From contig JAGXGB010000029.1 of assembly GCA_024636955.1 (NCBI GenBank), forward strand, positions 1 through 64,000: 64,000 bases of DNA. The letters run 5' to 3'. Both the position numbers and the translations under genes were made by a program. This document shows positions 19,316-27,089 of the stretch, one piece after another. This DNA is from Bacteroidales bacterium (lineage in GTDB: Bacteria > Bacteroidota > Bacteroidia > Bacteroidales > Lentimicrobiaceae). How positions within the stretch are numbered: the first letter of the stretch is position 1; each line of letters begins with the position of its first letter. The notes under the pieces are model-generated. The model saw nothing but the letters and a program-made list of their open reading frames with translations, was not told the origin of the DNA and did no database searches.

Positions 19316-19380
19316 GCGGGGAACAAACTGTTAAGACCTGGAGGATCTTACCAAACATCAAAAAGAAAAGTAGGATGAAA

Positions 19381-19941
19381 TTAATTACCGGGAACGGAGA
19401 ACAGTGTTTGCTCTATAGATGTTTCAAGCTCTTCAACTGTATCATTATTTGAAAATACGAAATCCGCCATCTGCATGCATTTTCCTATATTCTGGTTGTT
19501 AGGATCGGAGGAGTTCATTTCACGACGTTCGTTTTCAATGAAAACATCATAGCTGATGCTGTCGGTTTCAGTTTTTCTTTTGAAGATACGTTCATACCTC
19601 AGTTCAGGCAATGCATCAACAGCAATTAGGTAAAAATTACCCTTTTCCCTGAGTGATGAAACCTCACCCGGTGTGCGGATGCTTTCTATAATACAGTTAT
19701 CGCCACTTAGTATTGCCTCTTCATATAACTGATCAACTATATAGGAAGGAGAATTCTCAGCACGCAGTTTATTAGCCACCGAAACCATGGAATCGCGGTT
19801 TACCTCAAGACCCTGTTCCTTGATCCTTTCAATAAGGAATTGCCTGACAGAGAGATGCCTGAAGTTCTTATGCTCCACAAGATAATCAACAATAGTACCT
19901 TTTCCCGCACCCAATGTGCCTGTTATTCCAATAATTAGCAT
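19381..19941 (-). CDS. P-loop nucleotide kinase-like protein
   Basis: The 186-residue protein starts with IIGITGTLGAGKGT, a Walker A loop, and continues with the LID-less kinase pattern of dephospho-CoA kinase and deoxynucleoside monophosphate kinase relatives (NCIIESIRTPGEV, FYLIAVDALPELRYERI). The RR...SDPNN segment late in the protein resembles archaeal-type AAA_18 kinases. The substrate cannot be named from sequence. A TAnnTTTG box 16-23 bases upstream of the ATG supports this start. It converges with the M16 gene and diverges from the PqqD operon. Confidence 0.75.
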   Translation of the reverse strand: MLIIGITGTLGAGKGTIVDYLVEHKNFRHLSVRQFLIERIKEQGLEVNRDSMVSVANKLRAENSPSYIVDQLYEEAILSGDNCIIESIRTPGEVSSLREKGNFYLIAVDALPELRYERIFKRKTETDSISYDVFIENERREMNSSDPNNQNIGKCMQMADFVFSNNDTVEELETSIEQTLFSVPGN

Positions 19942-19956
19942 AAGTTAAACTTTGCA

Positions 19957-19964
19957 CAAAGGTA
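19957..19964 (-). promoter_or_regulatory. Bacteroidota -7 box for the kinase-like gene
   Basis: TACCTTTG on the minus strand fits TAnnTTTG exactly and ends 16 bases before the start codon at 19941, implying a leader of only several bases. Confidence 0.6.
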
Positions 19965-20037
19965 CAAATAAGTGGCTTTGGGCATAAGGGTACACCAGCC
20001 AAACAGTGTATAATTGGGAAACTACGCAGCTTGATAA

Positions 20038-20060
20038 TTACGATTAAAAAATAATCGTAA
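20038..20060. promoter_or_regulatory. Perfect dyad upstream of the PqqD operon
   Basis: TTACGATTA and TAATCGTAA are perfect complements separated by AAAAA. The dyad ends about 36 bases before the first ATG of the PqqD-like gene and has no T-run, so an operator is more likely than a terminator. I found no convincing TAnnTTTG box in this gap; TATAATTG nearby has one mismatch. Confidence 0.45.
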
Positions 20061-20096
20061 ATTGCTCCTGAGAATATTATATCAAACCATGTGTTT

Positions 20097-20345
20097 ATGA
20101 GAATGAATCAAAACATTGCAATAAGTGAAACTGGCTTCTTATTTAATCCGTCAACCGGTGAATCTTTCACCTTAAACCCTGTTGGCTTAAAGCTCATTTC
20201 CTATTATAAGGAGGGACTTAATGATGACGAAATCATTAGTCGCATGCAAGAAGAATATCAGGTTGAAGAACGGGAAATTTCAAGAGACCTGCTCGACTTT
20301 AAGAATGTGTTGAAACATTACTTACTTGTTGATAACAATGACTAA
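20097..20345 (+). CDS. PqqD-like peptide-recognition protein (RRE)
   Basis: The 82-residue protein has the PqqD winged-helix pattern: an N-terminal beta-hairpin with NIAISETGFLFNPSTGESF, then TLNPVGLKLISYYKEGLNDDEI and a final helical segment that includes LLDFKNVLKHY. PqqD-like proteins, or RREs, bind leader peptides of ribosomally made natural products and hand them to tailoring enzymes. Possible starts are GTG 20091, ATG 20097 and ATG 20103; the domain begins after the last, so all are compatible. It overlaps the ATP-grasp gene by eight bases. No radical SAM gene is near, so it does not belong to PQQ synthesis. Confidence 0.8.
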   Translation: MRMNQNIAISETGFLFNPSTGESFTLNPVGLKLISYYKEGLNDDEIISRMQEEYQVEEREISRDLLDFKNVLKHYLLVDNND

Positions 20346-21384
20346 GCCTACACTTAATATCGGCGTAACAGGACTTAATGCAATTGATAGTCCGGGTCCC
20401 GGAGTACCTGTAATCAGGGCTTTGAAAGAGGCTACTTCCTTTAATGTAAGGATTATAGGCCTGGCTTATGAATCGCTTGAACCCGGAATTTACATGCATA
20501 ATCTGGTCGACAAAAGCTACATGATCCCTTACCCTACCGAAGGAACTGATGCATTGCTTAGTCGGCTTGAATACATACATAGTTGTGAGAAACTTGATGT
20601 GATCATTCCCAACTTTGATGCTGAGTTGTATTCATTTATGAAGCTTGAGAAGAAACTGTTGGCTATGGACATACACATGTTCCTTCCTACATTTGAGCAG
20701 TTTGAGGAGCGACATAAAGTTAACCTATCAGATTTTGGTAAAAAATATGGCATTGATGTTCCTTTCGGGAAAGCGATATCTGATCCTCATGATCTGCGTG
20801 ACCTTGAGGATGAGTTTGACTACCCTGTAATGATCAAAGGCAAATGGTATGATGCCTATGTGGCTCATAATATTGAGCAAGCGCGAAGTTACTTCAGCAA
20901 GATAACTGCTAAGTGGGGCTACCCGGTGGTGGTGCAAAAGTTTGTTCAGGGAACTGAATACAATGTGATTGGATTGGGCGATGGCAAAGGAAATATGTTA
21001 GCTGCAGTTCCAATGCGCAAGCAGTTTATCACTGATAAAGGCAAAGCGTGGGCCGGTATCAGCATTGAAGACAAGAAACTTATAGCATTGACTGAAAAAT
21101 TTATCAGCTCCACCAAGTGGAGGGGAGCATTTGAGCTCGAACTGATGAAAACAAGTGATAACATTTATTACCTGATGGAAATTAATCCACGAATACCTGC
21201 ATGGGTTTACCTGGCAGTTGGTGTTGGTCAAAATATACCTGAAGCATTGGTTCACCTTGCCTTAGGAAATGATGTGGCTCCATTGCCGGCTTATGATGTG
21301 GGCAAGCTTTTTATAAGGTATTCATATGACCTTATAGTTGACAGGAGTGAGTTTGAGAATTTATCAGTGAACGGTGAGTTATAA
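20338..21384 (+). CDS. ATP-grasp ligase, carbamoyl-phosphate-synthase-like
   Basis: The 348-residue protein has a pre-ATP-grasp Rossmann-like domain (residues about 5-100, starting NIGVTGLNAIDSPGPG) and an ATP-grasp domain (about 115-310). Visible landmarks are DYPVMIKGKWYDAYVA, VVVQKFVQGTEYNVIG, ELELMKT and LMEINPRIPAWV, the magnesium-binding end. ATP-grasp enzymes activate a carboxylate as acyl-phosphate and join it to an amine or similar nucleophile. The true start is the ATG at 20338, inside the end of the PqqD-like gene. This ATGACTAA overlap implies coupled translation, and a joint function is likely. The substrate is unknown. Confidence 0.85.
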   Translation: MTKPTLNIGVTGLNAIDSPGPGVPVIRALKEATSFNVRIIGLAYESLEPGIYMHNLVDKSYMIPYPTEGTDALLSRLEYIHSCEKLDVIIPNFDAELYSFMKLEKKLLAMDIHMFLPTFEQFEERHKVNLSDFGKKYGIDVPFGKAISDPHDLRDLEDEFDYPVMIKGKWYDAYVAHNIEQARSYFSKITAKWGYPVVVQKFVQGTEYNVIGLGDGKGNMLAAVPMRKQFITDKGKAWAGISIEDKKLIALTEKFISSTKWRGAFELELMKTSDNIYYLMEINPRIPAWVYLAVGVGQNIPEALVHLALGNDVAPLPAYDVGKLFIRYSYDLIVDRSEFENLSVNGEL

Positions 21385-21406
21385 ATGAGTTTAAAGAATA
21401 AACCAA

Positions 21407-22765
21407 ATGGAAAAGAAAGTATACGAACGGCCACATATTATTAAGCTTGACGCGGGCATGCCCGGAAAATTCGGCATGAGGGCTGAAACCCCTGCCATGA
21501 CCCATGTATTTGGTGTGGCGGTGAAGAAGCTTGTTGAAAAGCATGGTTCTCCCTTATTTGTTATTTCGGAGGAAAGCATCAGGCAATCATATCGTAAAGC
21601 ACACAAAGCATTCAGCACCCGATACCCAAATGTACAGTTCGCCTGGTCGTATAAAACCAATTACCTTTCGGCGATATGCAATATATTTCACAGTGAAGGT
21701 TCATGGGCTGAAGTAGTCTCTGGTTTTGAGTATAATAAAGCTATTGCAAATAATGTTGACCCTAAAAAGATAATTTTCAACGGTCCCGGTAAATCAGATG
21801 ATGAGCTTTTAACAGCTGCAAACAATGGCTCACTTATACATATTGACCACCTTGATGAGCTTTATCAACTAATAGATATTGCAGAAAAGGCCACCCAAAG
21901 ACCACGGGTTGCAATCAGGGTAAATATGGATACCGGCATTTATCCTCAATGGGACAGATTTGGATTCAACTATGAAAACGGACAAGCATGGGATGCCATC
22001 AACAAGATCATGCACTCAGGTAAGCTTGACCTTATGGGGTTACATACACATATTGGCACATTCATCATGACTGCCAGTGCTTACGGAATTGCAGCCACTA
22101 AACTTGCTGACCTCGCTATGGGCCTGCAGCAAAAATTCAATCACACCATAAAATACATTGACCTGGGTGGTGGCTTTGCTTCAAAGAACACATTGAAAGG
22201 CTCATACTTACCGGGCAGTGACATAAGTCCGTCGTTTGACGAATATGCTGAAGCAATTTCATCAGCTTTGCTTAATAGTTCCCTGAAACCTGACTCTTTA
22301 CCTCTGCTAATACTTGAAACAGGAAGGGCCTTGGTTGACAGTGCGGCTTTCCTGATTTCAACGGTAATTGCCAATAAGCGGTTATCAAATGGGAAGAGAG
22401 CAACAATTGTAGATGCTGGAGTAAATATCATGTTCACTTCTTTCTGGTATCAGCATCAGATATCACCTGCACAGGGTGCATCACAATATAGGGAAGACAC
22501 TGTTTTATACGGGCCTCTTTGCATGAACATAGATTGTTTACGTGAGAGTGTGAACCTACCGATACTCAATAAAGGAGACCAGGTTGTAATACACAATGTT
22601 GGAGCTTATAACATGACTCAATGGATGCAATTTATAACGCTGAGGCCAAATATTGTTCTCGTTGATTCAGCAGGTGAGGTACAACTCATACGTGAAGCTG
22701 AGAACATGGATAGTATTCAACACCATGAAAAAATGCCTGATAAGCTTGTGATTAATCATCCATAA
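21407..22765 (+). CDS. Diaminopimelate-decarboxylase-like PLP enzyme with leader-like N-terminus
   Basis: The 452-residue protein is a fold III, group IV decarboxylase. PLP would bind Lys83 in WSYKTNYL; LHTHIG and DLGGGFAS lie in the barrel, LETGRALVD precedes the C-terminal beta domain, and GPLCMNIDC corresponds to the cysteine-containing loop that contacts the substrate from the other subunit. The barrel proper begins near residue 35. The preceding residues (VYERPHIIKLDAG, then MPGKFG) contain a YxxPxI pattern like leader peptides recognised by RRE proteins. This gene is 22 bases after the ATP-grasp gene and three bases before the transporter gene. Whether it acts on diaminopimelate or another D- or L-amino acid is open. 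Confidence 0.8.
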   Translation: MEKKVYERPHIIKLDAGMPGKFGMRAETPAMTHVFGVAVKKLVEKHGSPLFVISEESIRQSYRKAHKAFSTRYPNVQFAWSYKTNYLSAICNIFHSEGSWAEVVSGFEYNKAIANNVDPKKIIFNGPGKSDDELLTAANNGSLIHIDHLDELYQLIDIAEKATQRPRVAIRVNMDTGIYPQWDRFGFNYENGQAWDAINKIMHSGKLDLMGLHTHIGTFIMTASAYGIAATKLADLAMGLQQKFNHTIKYIDLGGGFASKNTLKGSYLPGSDISPSFDEYAEAISSALLNSSLKPDSLPLLILETGRALVDSAAFLISTVIANKRLSNGKRATIVDAGVNIMFTSFWYQHQISPAQGASQYREDTVLYGPLCMNIDCLRESVNLPILNKGDQVVIHNVGAYNMTQWMQFITLRPNIVLVDSAGEVQLIREAENMDSIQHHEKMPDKLVINHP

Positions 22766-22768
22766 TAA

Positions 22769-24952
22769 ATGCACAACCGCGATTTAAAAATATTTGCCGC
22801 AGGAATTCTTAACAGCTATACCATGATCTTCTTCTCGAAGAACATGGTATTTGGAATCATACTTGTACTTGTAAGTTTCTTTGACCTGTTTGCCGGTACG
22901 GCAGGAATTCTTGCTGTGATTATAAGTAATGCATTTGCAATGCTGCTGGGCCTGAATAAAAAGAAGATAAGTGAAGGGCTTTACGGATTTAATGCTTTAT
23001 TAGTGGGTTTGGGAATGGGGCTCGCAATTCAACCCTCCCCTGCTTTCTATGTAATCCTCATTTTCATTACCCTAACTACATTGCTCGTGACACTTGCCTT
23101 TGAAGGTGTAATTGGCAAGTATGGACTTTCATATCTTACACTACCATTCCTTTTCTCCATTTGGCTGGCAATCATTGCAACCCGGGGATATTCCAGTTTG
23201 AGTATAGGTGAATCAGGCATTTTTACACTGAACACCATGTACCTTAGAGGAGGTAAGATATTCATGGATATGTACCTGTGGTTTGACGACCTCAACTGGC
23301 CTGTTTATTTAAAGACCTATTTCAAATCATTGGGTGCAATCATTTTTCAATACCATTTGCTTTCAGGTATTTTGATTGCCATCGGATTACTATTATATTC
23401 CAGAATTGCCTTTATATATTCCATAGCAGGTTTTACAGCAGCGTGGCTTTTCTATTTGGTGATAGGTGCTGATATTCATGAACTCGACTATAGCTACATC
23501 GGCTTTAACCATATATTAACAGCAATTGCAATAGGAAGCTTCTTTACAATAGCTTCAGGGTGGTCGCTGATGTGGGTTGTTTTAATCACGCCGTTGGTAT
23601 CAATGATAACCAGTGCCGCTATTCAGGTGTTGGGCATTTATCAGTTGCCCGTTTACTCCTTGCCTTTCAATATGGTGGTGTTGATGTTCCTGTATGCACT
23701 GAAATTCAGGGAACGCATTAATGCAGGGCCTGAACTGGTTTATATTCAACACTACTCACCTGAAAAAAACCTTTATGCCAATGTAAATGCCCATGCCCGT
23801 TTCAGAAACAAGTGGTATATTCCTTTGTCACTTCCTTTCTTTGGATTCAGGCATATAAACCAGGCTCACAACGGTGATGTAACACATAAGGACGAATGGA
23901 AGCATGCCTGGGACTTTATAATAAGAGATGAGAAAGGTAAGGAGTATGAAAATGATGGTACAGCACTTACCGACTATTATGGCTTTAATAAACCAGTTCT
24001 TGCTCCTGCGGATGGATGGATACAGGAAGTAACCGATCACCTTGACGATAACATACCCGGCAGCTACAACATGATACAAAACTGGGGCAATACCATTGTT
24101 ATCAAACATGCTGAACAGCTGTACACTAAGGTTAGTCACTTAAAGAAAGGCAGTGCTCTGTATCCAAAGGGCACGTTTGTACAAAAAGGACAGGTAATAG
24201 CACAAAGTGGAAATTCAGGGCGTTCGCCTTATCCGCATTTACACTTCCAGGTACAGGCTAACCCATACATCGGATCAGCAACAGTAAACTATCCTATTTC
24301 ACAGTATATCTGCATTAATGGAAGTTACAAGTTGAAGATGTATGAGATACCGGGCATAAACGAAGAGGTGTCAAATATTCATCCTGATAATGCACTCGAG
24401 AAATCATTCCGTTTCATACCCGGTCAGGTAATTGAATTTACGCTTAGCGATGGCGGAGAAGGCCATTGGGATGTGTTGACTGACATTTACAATAATACTT
24501 ACTTATACTGTGCTGCCAGTAACTCAACTGCCTGGCTTAAAACGGAAGGCAAACTTTTTTACTTCACACACTTTGAAGGCGATAGAAACAGTATGCTTTT
24601 CTACTTCTTTATCTCTTTATACCAGGTTTCACTGGGTTACTATAAAGACCTTGAGCTAAGGGATGTATTTCCGCCCACTATTTTACCTTACTCAACACTT
24701 AGGATGATACAGGATTTTATTGCACCATTCGTACTTTTCATAAAGCCACAGTATTTGATGACTTTTGCTAAACGGGACGAAGATATTGCAGGAAATACAA
24801 TAACCATTAGAACACAAACACGGTATAGCTTCATGACTAAATCACTGATTGACCTTGAAGCATTTTTAACGGTTACCGATAATGGATTAAAACAGCTGGA
24901 TATCAAGATGCCAAACAAAAAGTATTCCCTGACTTTTATCAAACAGTCATGA
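22769..24952 (+). CDS. Urea transporter fused to M23 peptidase
   Basis: The 727-residue protein begins with about ten membrane helices (residues 1-310) with the urea-transporter signatures FDLFAGTAGILAVIISNAF and ISEGLYGFNALLVGLGMG, repeated in part in the second half (YIGFNHILTAIAIGSFF). Residues about 370-505 form a LytM/M23 domain: HAWDF (His379, Asp382), GNTIVIKH, then PHLHFQV with His490 and His492. The remaining 220 residues are a beta-rich region I do not recognise. UT proteins are channels for urea and similar small amides; M23 enzymes cut peptide cross-links or glycine-rich peptides. It is co-transcribed with the decarboxylase, so a shared product is likely. Confidence 0.85.
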   Translation: MHNRDLKIFAAGILNSYTMIFFSKNMVFGIILVLVSFFDLFAGTAGILAVIISNAFAMLLGLNKKKISEGLYGFNALLVGLGMGLAIQPSPAFYVILIFITLTTLLVTLAFEGVIGKYGLSYLTLPFLFSIWLAIIATRGYSSLSIGESGIFTLNTMYLRGGKIFMDMYLWFDDLNWPVYLKTYFKSLGAIIFQYHLLSGILIAIGLLLYSRIAFIYSIAGFTAAWLFYLVIGADIHELDYSYIGFNHILTAIAIGSFFTIASGWSLMWVVLITPLVSMITSAAIQVLGIYQLPVYSLPFNMVVLMFLYALKFRERINAGPELVYIQHYSPEKNLYANVNAHARFRNKWYIPLSLPFFGFRHINQAHNGDVTHKDEWKHAWDFIIRDEKGKEYENDGTALTDYYGFNKPVLAPADGWIQEVTDHLDDNIPGSYNMIQNWGNTIVIKHAEQLYTKVSHLKKGSALYPKGTFVQKGQVIAQSGNSGRSPYPHLHFQVQANPYIGSATVNYPISQYICINGSYKLKMYEIPGINEEVSNIHPDNALEKSFRFIPGQVIEFTLSDGGEGHWDVLTDIYNNTYLYCAASNSTAWLKTEGKLFYFTHFEGDRNSMLFYFFISLYQVSLGYYKDLELRDVFPPTILPYSTLRMIQDFIAPFVLFIKPQYLMTFAKRDEDIAGNTITIRTQTRYSFMTKSLIDLEAFLTVTDNGLKQLDIKMPNKKYSLTFIKQS

Positions 24953-24994
24953 TGTTTATTGATATCCAACTATAACTACTTAGATGACAATACA

Positions 24995-26302
24995 ATGAGA
25001 TACATTCTTTCCATAATACTTACACTCATCCTTTTTCATCCAGTGAGATCGCAGACTGATTATGAGGCAGAAACGCTGCGACTTTATTACGAACAGAAAT
25101 GGGATAGTTTACTAATGGTGGGTGAAAAAGCCCTCGCAGAAGGACATGATTATTTCTACATGAATTTGCGAACCTGAGCTGCTGCCTATCATCTTGGTAA
25201 ATACTTCACTTCAACTAAGTATCTGGAAGATGCACATGCTCAGGATAAAAATGACACGTATGCGCTTGAGATGCTGTTTTACTCATACGTCAATACGGGC
25301 AGAACTGCACACGCAGCACTTATTACAAAATACATGGAACCTACATGGGGAAACGCTTTAATGAAAACTTATTTGTTTCCCTCGATATATGTTGAGGCCG
25401 GACCCGTAATCATACCATCAATTAAACCAGTAAGGCGCATTTTAAAGTCTTCTGATAATTTGTTTAGCGAGAGGTATAAAGAACTTGATGCATTTTACTT
25501 ACTCACCGGATGGAAGCAACCTATAGGCAGAAGAGTACAACTAAACACAGCCGTTAGTTATATCTCACTTAATAAAAGCCGGGAAGTCAATATCAGGTAC
25601 GTTGACTCACTACAAGGAGATTTTCAGGTTGAGCAGCCTGAACTTTACCTTTCTGCATCTGTCACGTTAAATAACCGGTTTGCGGTCGCACCGGCAATCC
25701 GGTATGCAAAAACCAGGGTCACTGAGCCAATAATTTCAAATGATTCAATCACAAACCTGTATCTGGGAAATCCTATTGGCGGAAGCTATAATAATATAAT
25801 AGCGGGTGGAGAATTGACTTACTCAGGTAACTATTTCAAGGCAACAATGGGTGCCTGGCATCTTGCAGTTAACAAAACAAGCTCCGTACAATTAGCATCA
25901 TCACTTACACTTTACCCAACCGGCAATTTGAATCTGTATTCAATTACAGGTGTTAACTGGAAATCTGAGCGCACTTCAAAACCAATATTTGGTAGTCAAA
26001 CTGTTGGTTTCAGGATATTCGACAGAACATGGCTGGAATTGTCGGTTACTGCAGGGAACCTGGCAGGAACAATTGAACTGAACGGACAGTTGCTGAATAA
26101 TCAGGTGGTGGAATCAAACTACCGACTTGCCTCACTTCTTATCTTTGATATAAACCCTTCGTTTAGAATTATTGTCCGTTACCAGTATCTACAGAATAAA
26201 GCATCACTGTATGTATTAGATAATGAGTATGTTTTGAACAAGATTAATTACAATTACAACAAGCATATAATTACAGGAGGTATCACATGGAATATACTAT
26301 AG
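24995..26302 (+). pseudogene. TPR plus beta-barrel outer membrane protein, interrupted by an in-frame TGA
   Basis: Translation from ATG 24995 gives a signal peptide (ending HPVRSQ) and one TPR-like helical pair, then stops at TGA 25175-25177, codon 61. The same frame continues without a gap (AAAYHLGKYFTSTKYLEDA) to 26302. The second part has another TPR pair and about twelve amphipathic beta strands, ending in GGITWNIL, a typical outer-membrane barrel terminus. The stop lies where TPR repeats usually have a glycine (LRxGxAxYxLG), so a GGA-to-TGA change would explain it. UGA is a normal stop elsewhere here. Either the gene is broken or the base is an error. It resembles YaiO-type barrels in layout. 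Confidence 0.75.
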
Positions 26303-26961
26303 ACAGGATCGTACTATTCACCATCAAAAGATTGGCAAAATCATTCGGGTTATTGTCAATGCATACAATTCTAATAGTGTTTTTACTTATTGGAACTGAA
26401 GTGACAGCGCAAAATAACAATCTCACTAAAGCATTTTCAGAAAGCTACATACTTGAAACCAAGGGTGATTATTCACGATCAGCTGAAACCATTAAAAAAG
26501 TATACAGTGCTGATTCTTATGAAATGAATCTCAGGCTGGGATGGTTGTATTACCTGGGTAAGAACTATAAAGAGTCTGTTAACTACTACAATAAAGCAAT
26601 TGTGTTGCTCCCTTTATCCATTGAAGCTAAGTTGGGTTTTGCATATCCGGCATACGCACTGGGCAATATTGAAGGAGTGATAAAGAATTATAAGGAAATA
26701 CTAAAAATTGACCCTGTTAACTACTACGGCAATTATCGGCTTGGCTCTTTATATTATGAACGCAAGGACTATCAGAATGCCCACAATCATTTCGATAAAA
26801 TCATTAACCTCTACCCATTTGATTATGATGCTATCATCATGTCAGCATGGACTTATTATCGACTGGGGAATTACCGCGAGGCGAAAGTACTCTTCAACAA
26901 GGCTCTGCTAAACAGGCCAAGTGATAGTTCGGCATTAGAGGGATTGGGTTTAATAAAGTAA
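26287..26961 (+). CDS. Exported TPR protein
   Basis: The 224-residue protein has a hydrophobic leader ending in GTEVTAQ and about five tetratricopeptide repeats with the W/L/G/Y...A/P spacing (LGWLYYLGKNYKESVNYYNKA and similar). ATG 26287 overlaps the preceding barrel gene by 16 bases; ATG 26359 (MHTILIV) would give a shorter and more usual signal peptide. TPR proteins scaffold protein complexes, and this one probably works in the periplasm with the barrel protein. It ends the plus-strand run that started with the PqqD-like gene. Confidence 0.78.
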   Translation: MEYTIDRIVLFTIKRLAKSFGLLSMHTILIVFLLIGTEVTAQNNNLTKAFSESYILETKGDYSRSAETIKKVYSADSYEMNLRLGWLYYLGKNYKESVNYYNKAIVLLPLSIEAKLGFAYPAYALGNIEGVIKNYKEILKIDPVNYYGNYRLGSLYYERKDYQNAHNHFDKIINLYPFDYDAIIMSAWTYYRLGNYREAKVLFNKALLNRPSDSSALEGLGLIK

Positions 26962-26994
26962 TGCCATAACACAGATTTGTTATTAGAAGTCTAC

Positions 26995-27060
26995 AGGTCT
27001 ATTAATAGGAATTTTCAGGTCCATAAATCAAAAATTGCAGGTCTTTTACTGAGTAAATGA
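26995..27060. repeat. Three 22-bp direct repeats (AGGTC boxes)
   Basis: AGGTC starts at 26995, 27017 and 27039, exactly 22 bp apart. Units begin AGGTCTATTAA, AGGTCCATAAA and AGGTCTTTTAC, and their second halves diverge. The last unit forms the left arm of the terminator hairpin at 27032-27070. Confidence 0.65.
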
Positions 27061-27070
27061 CCTGCAATTT
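27032..27070. terminator. Long hairpin between convergent genes
   Basis: AAATTGCAGGTC pairs perfectly with GACCTGCAATTT, and the inner TTTAC/GTAAA extends the stem after one mismatch. It sits between the convergent TPR and gluzincin genes, with A-rich DNA on its left, and could end transcription in the minus direction especially. Confidence 0.65.
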
Positions 27071-27089
27071 CCTTTTAACTTGTATGTAT

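Larger units (their letters stand above)
18983..19380. other. Convergent intergenic region with two terminators and an 11-bp array
   Basis: No gene is supported in these 398 bases. The region holds a plus-strand terminator just after the M16 gene, an 88-bp inverted array of 11-mers in the middle, and a minus-strand terminator just after the nucleoside-kinase-like gene. The array therefore sits between two terminators, in DNA that neither flanking gene should transcribe. Confidence 0.7.

Noticed and set aside
25175-25177. Recoding of UGA as glycine, as in some candidate phyla
   Set aside because: Many intact genes here end in TGA (for example hflX's neighbours and the cytochrome c gene), and other genes have no internal TGA. 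A point change or sequencing error is simpler.
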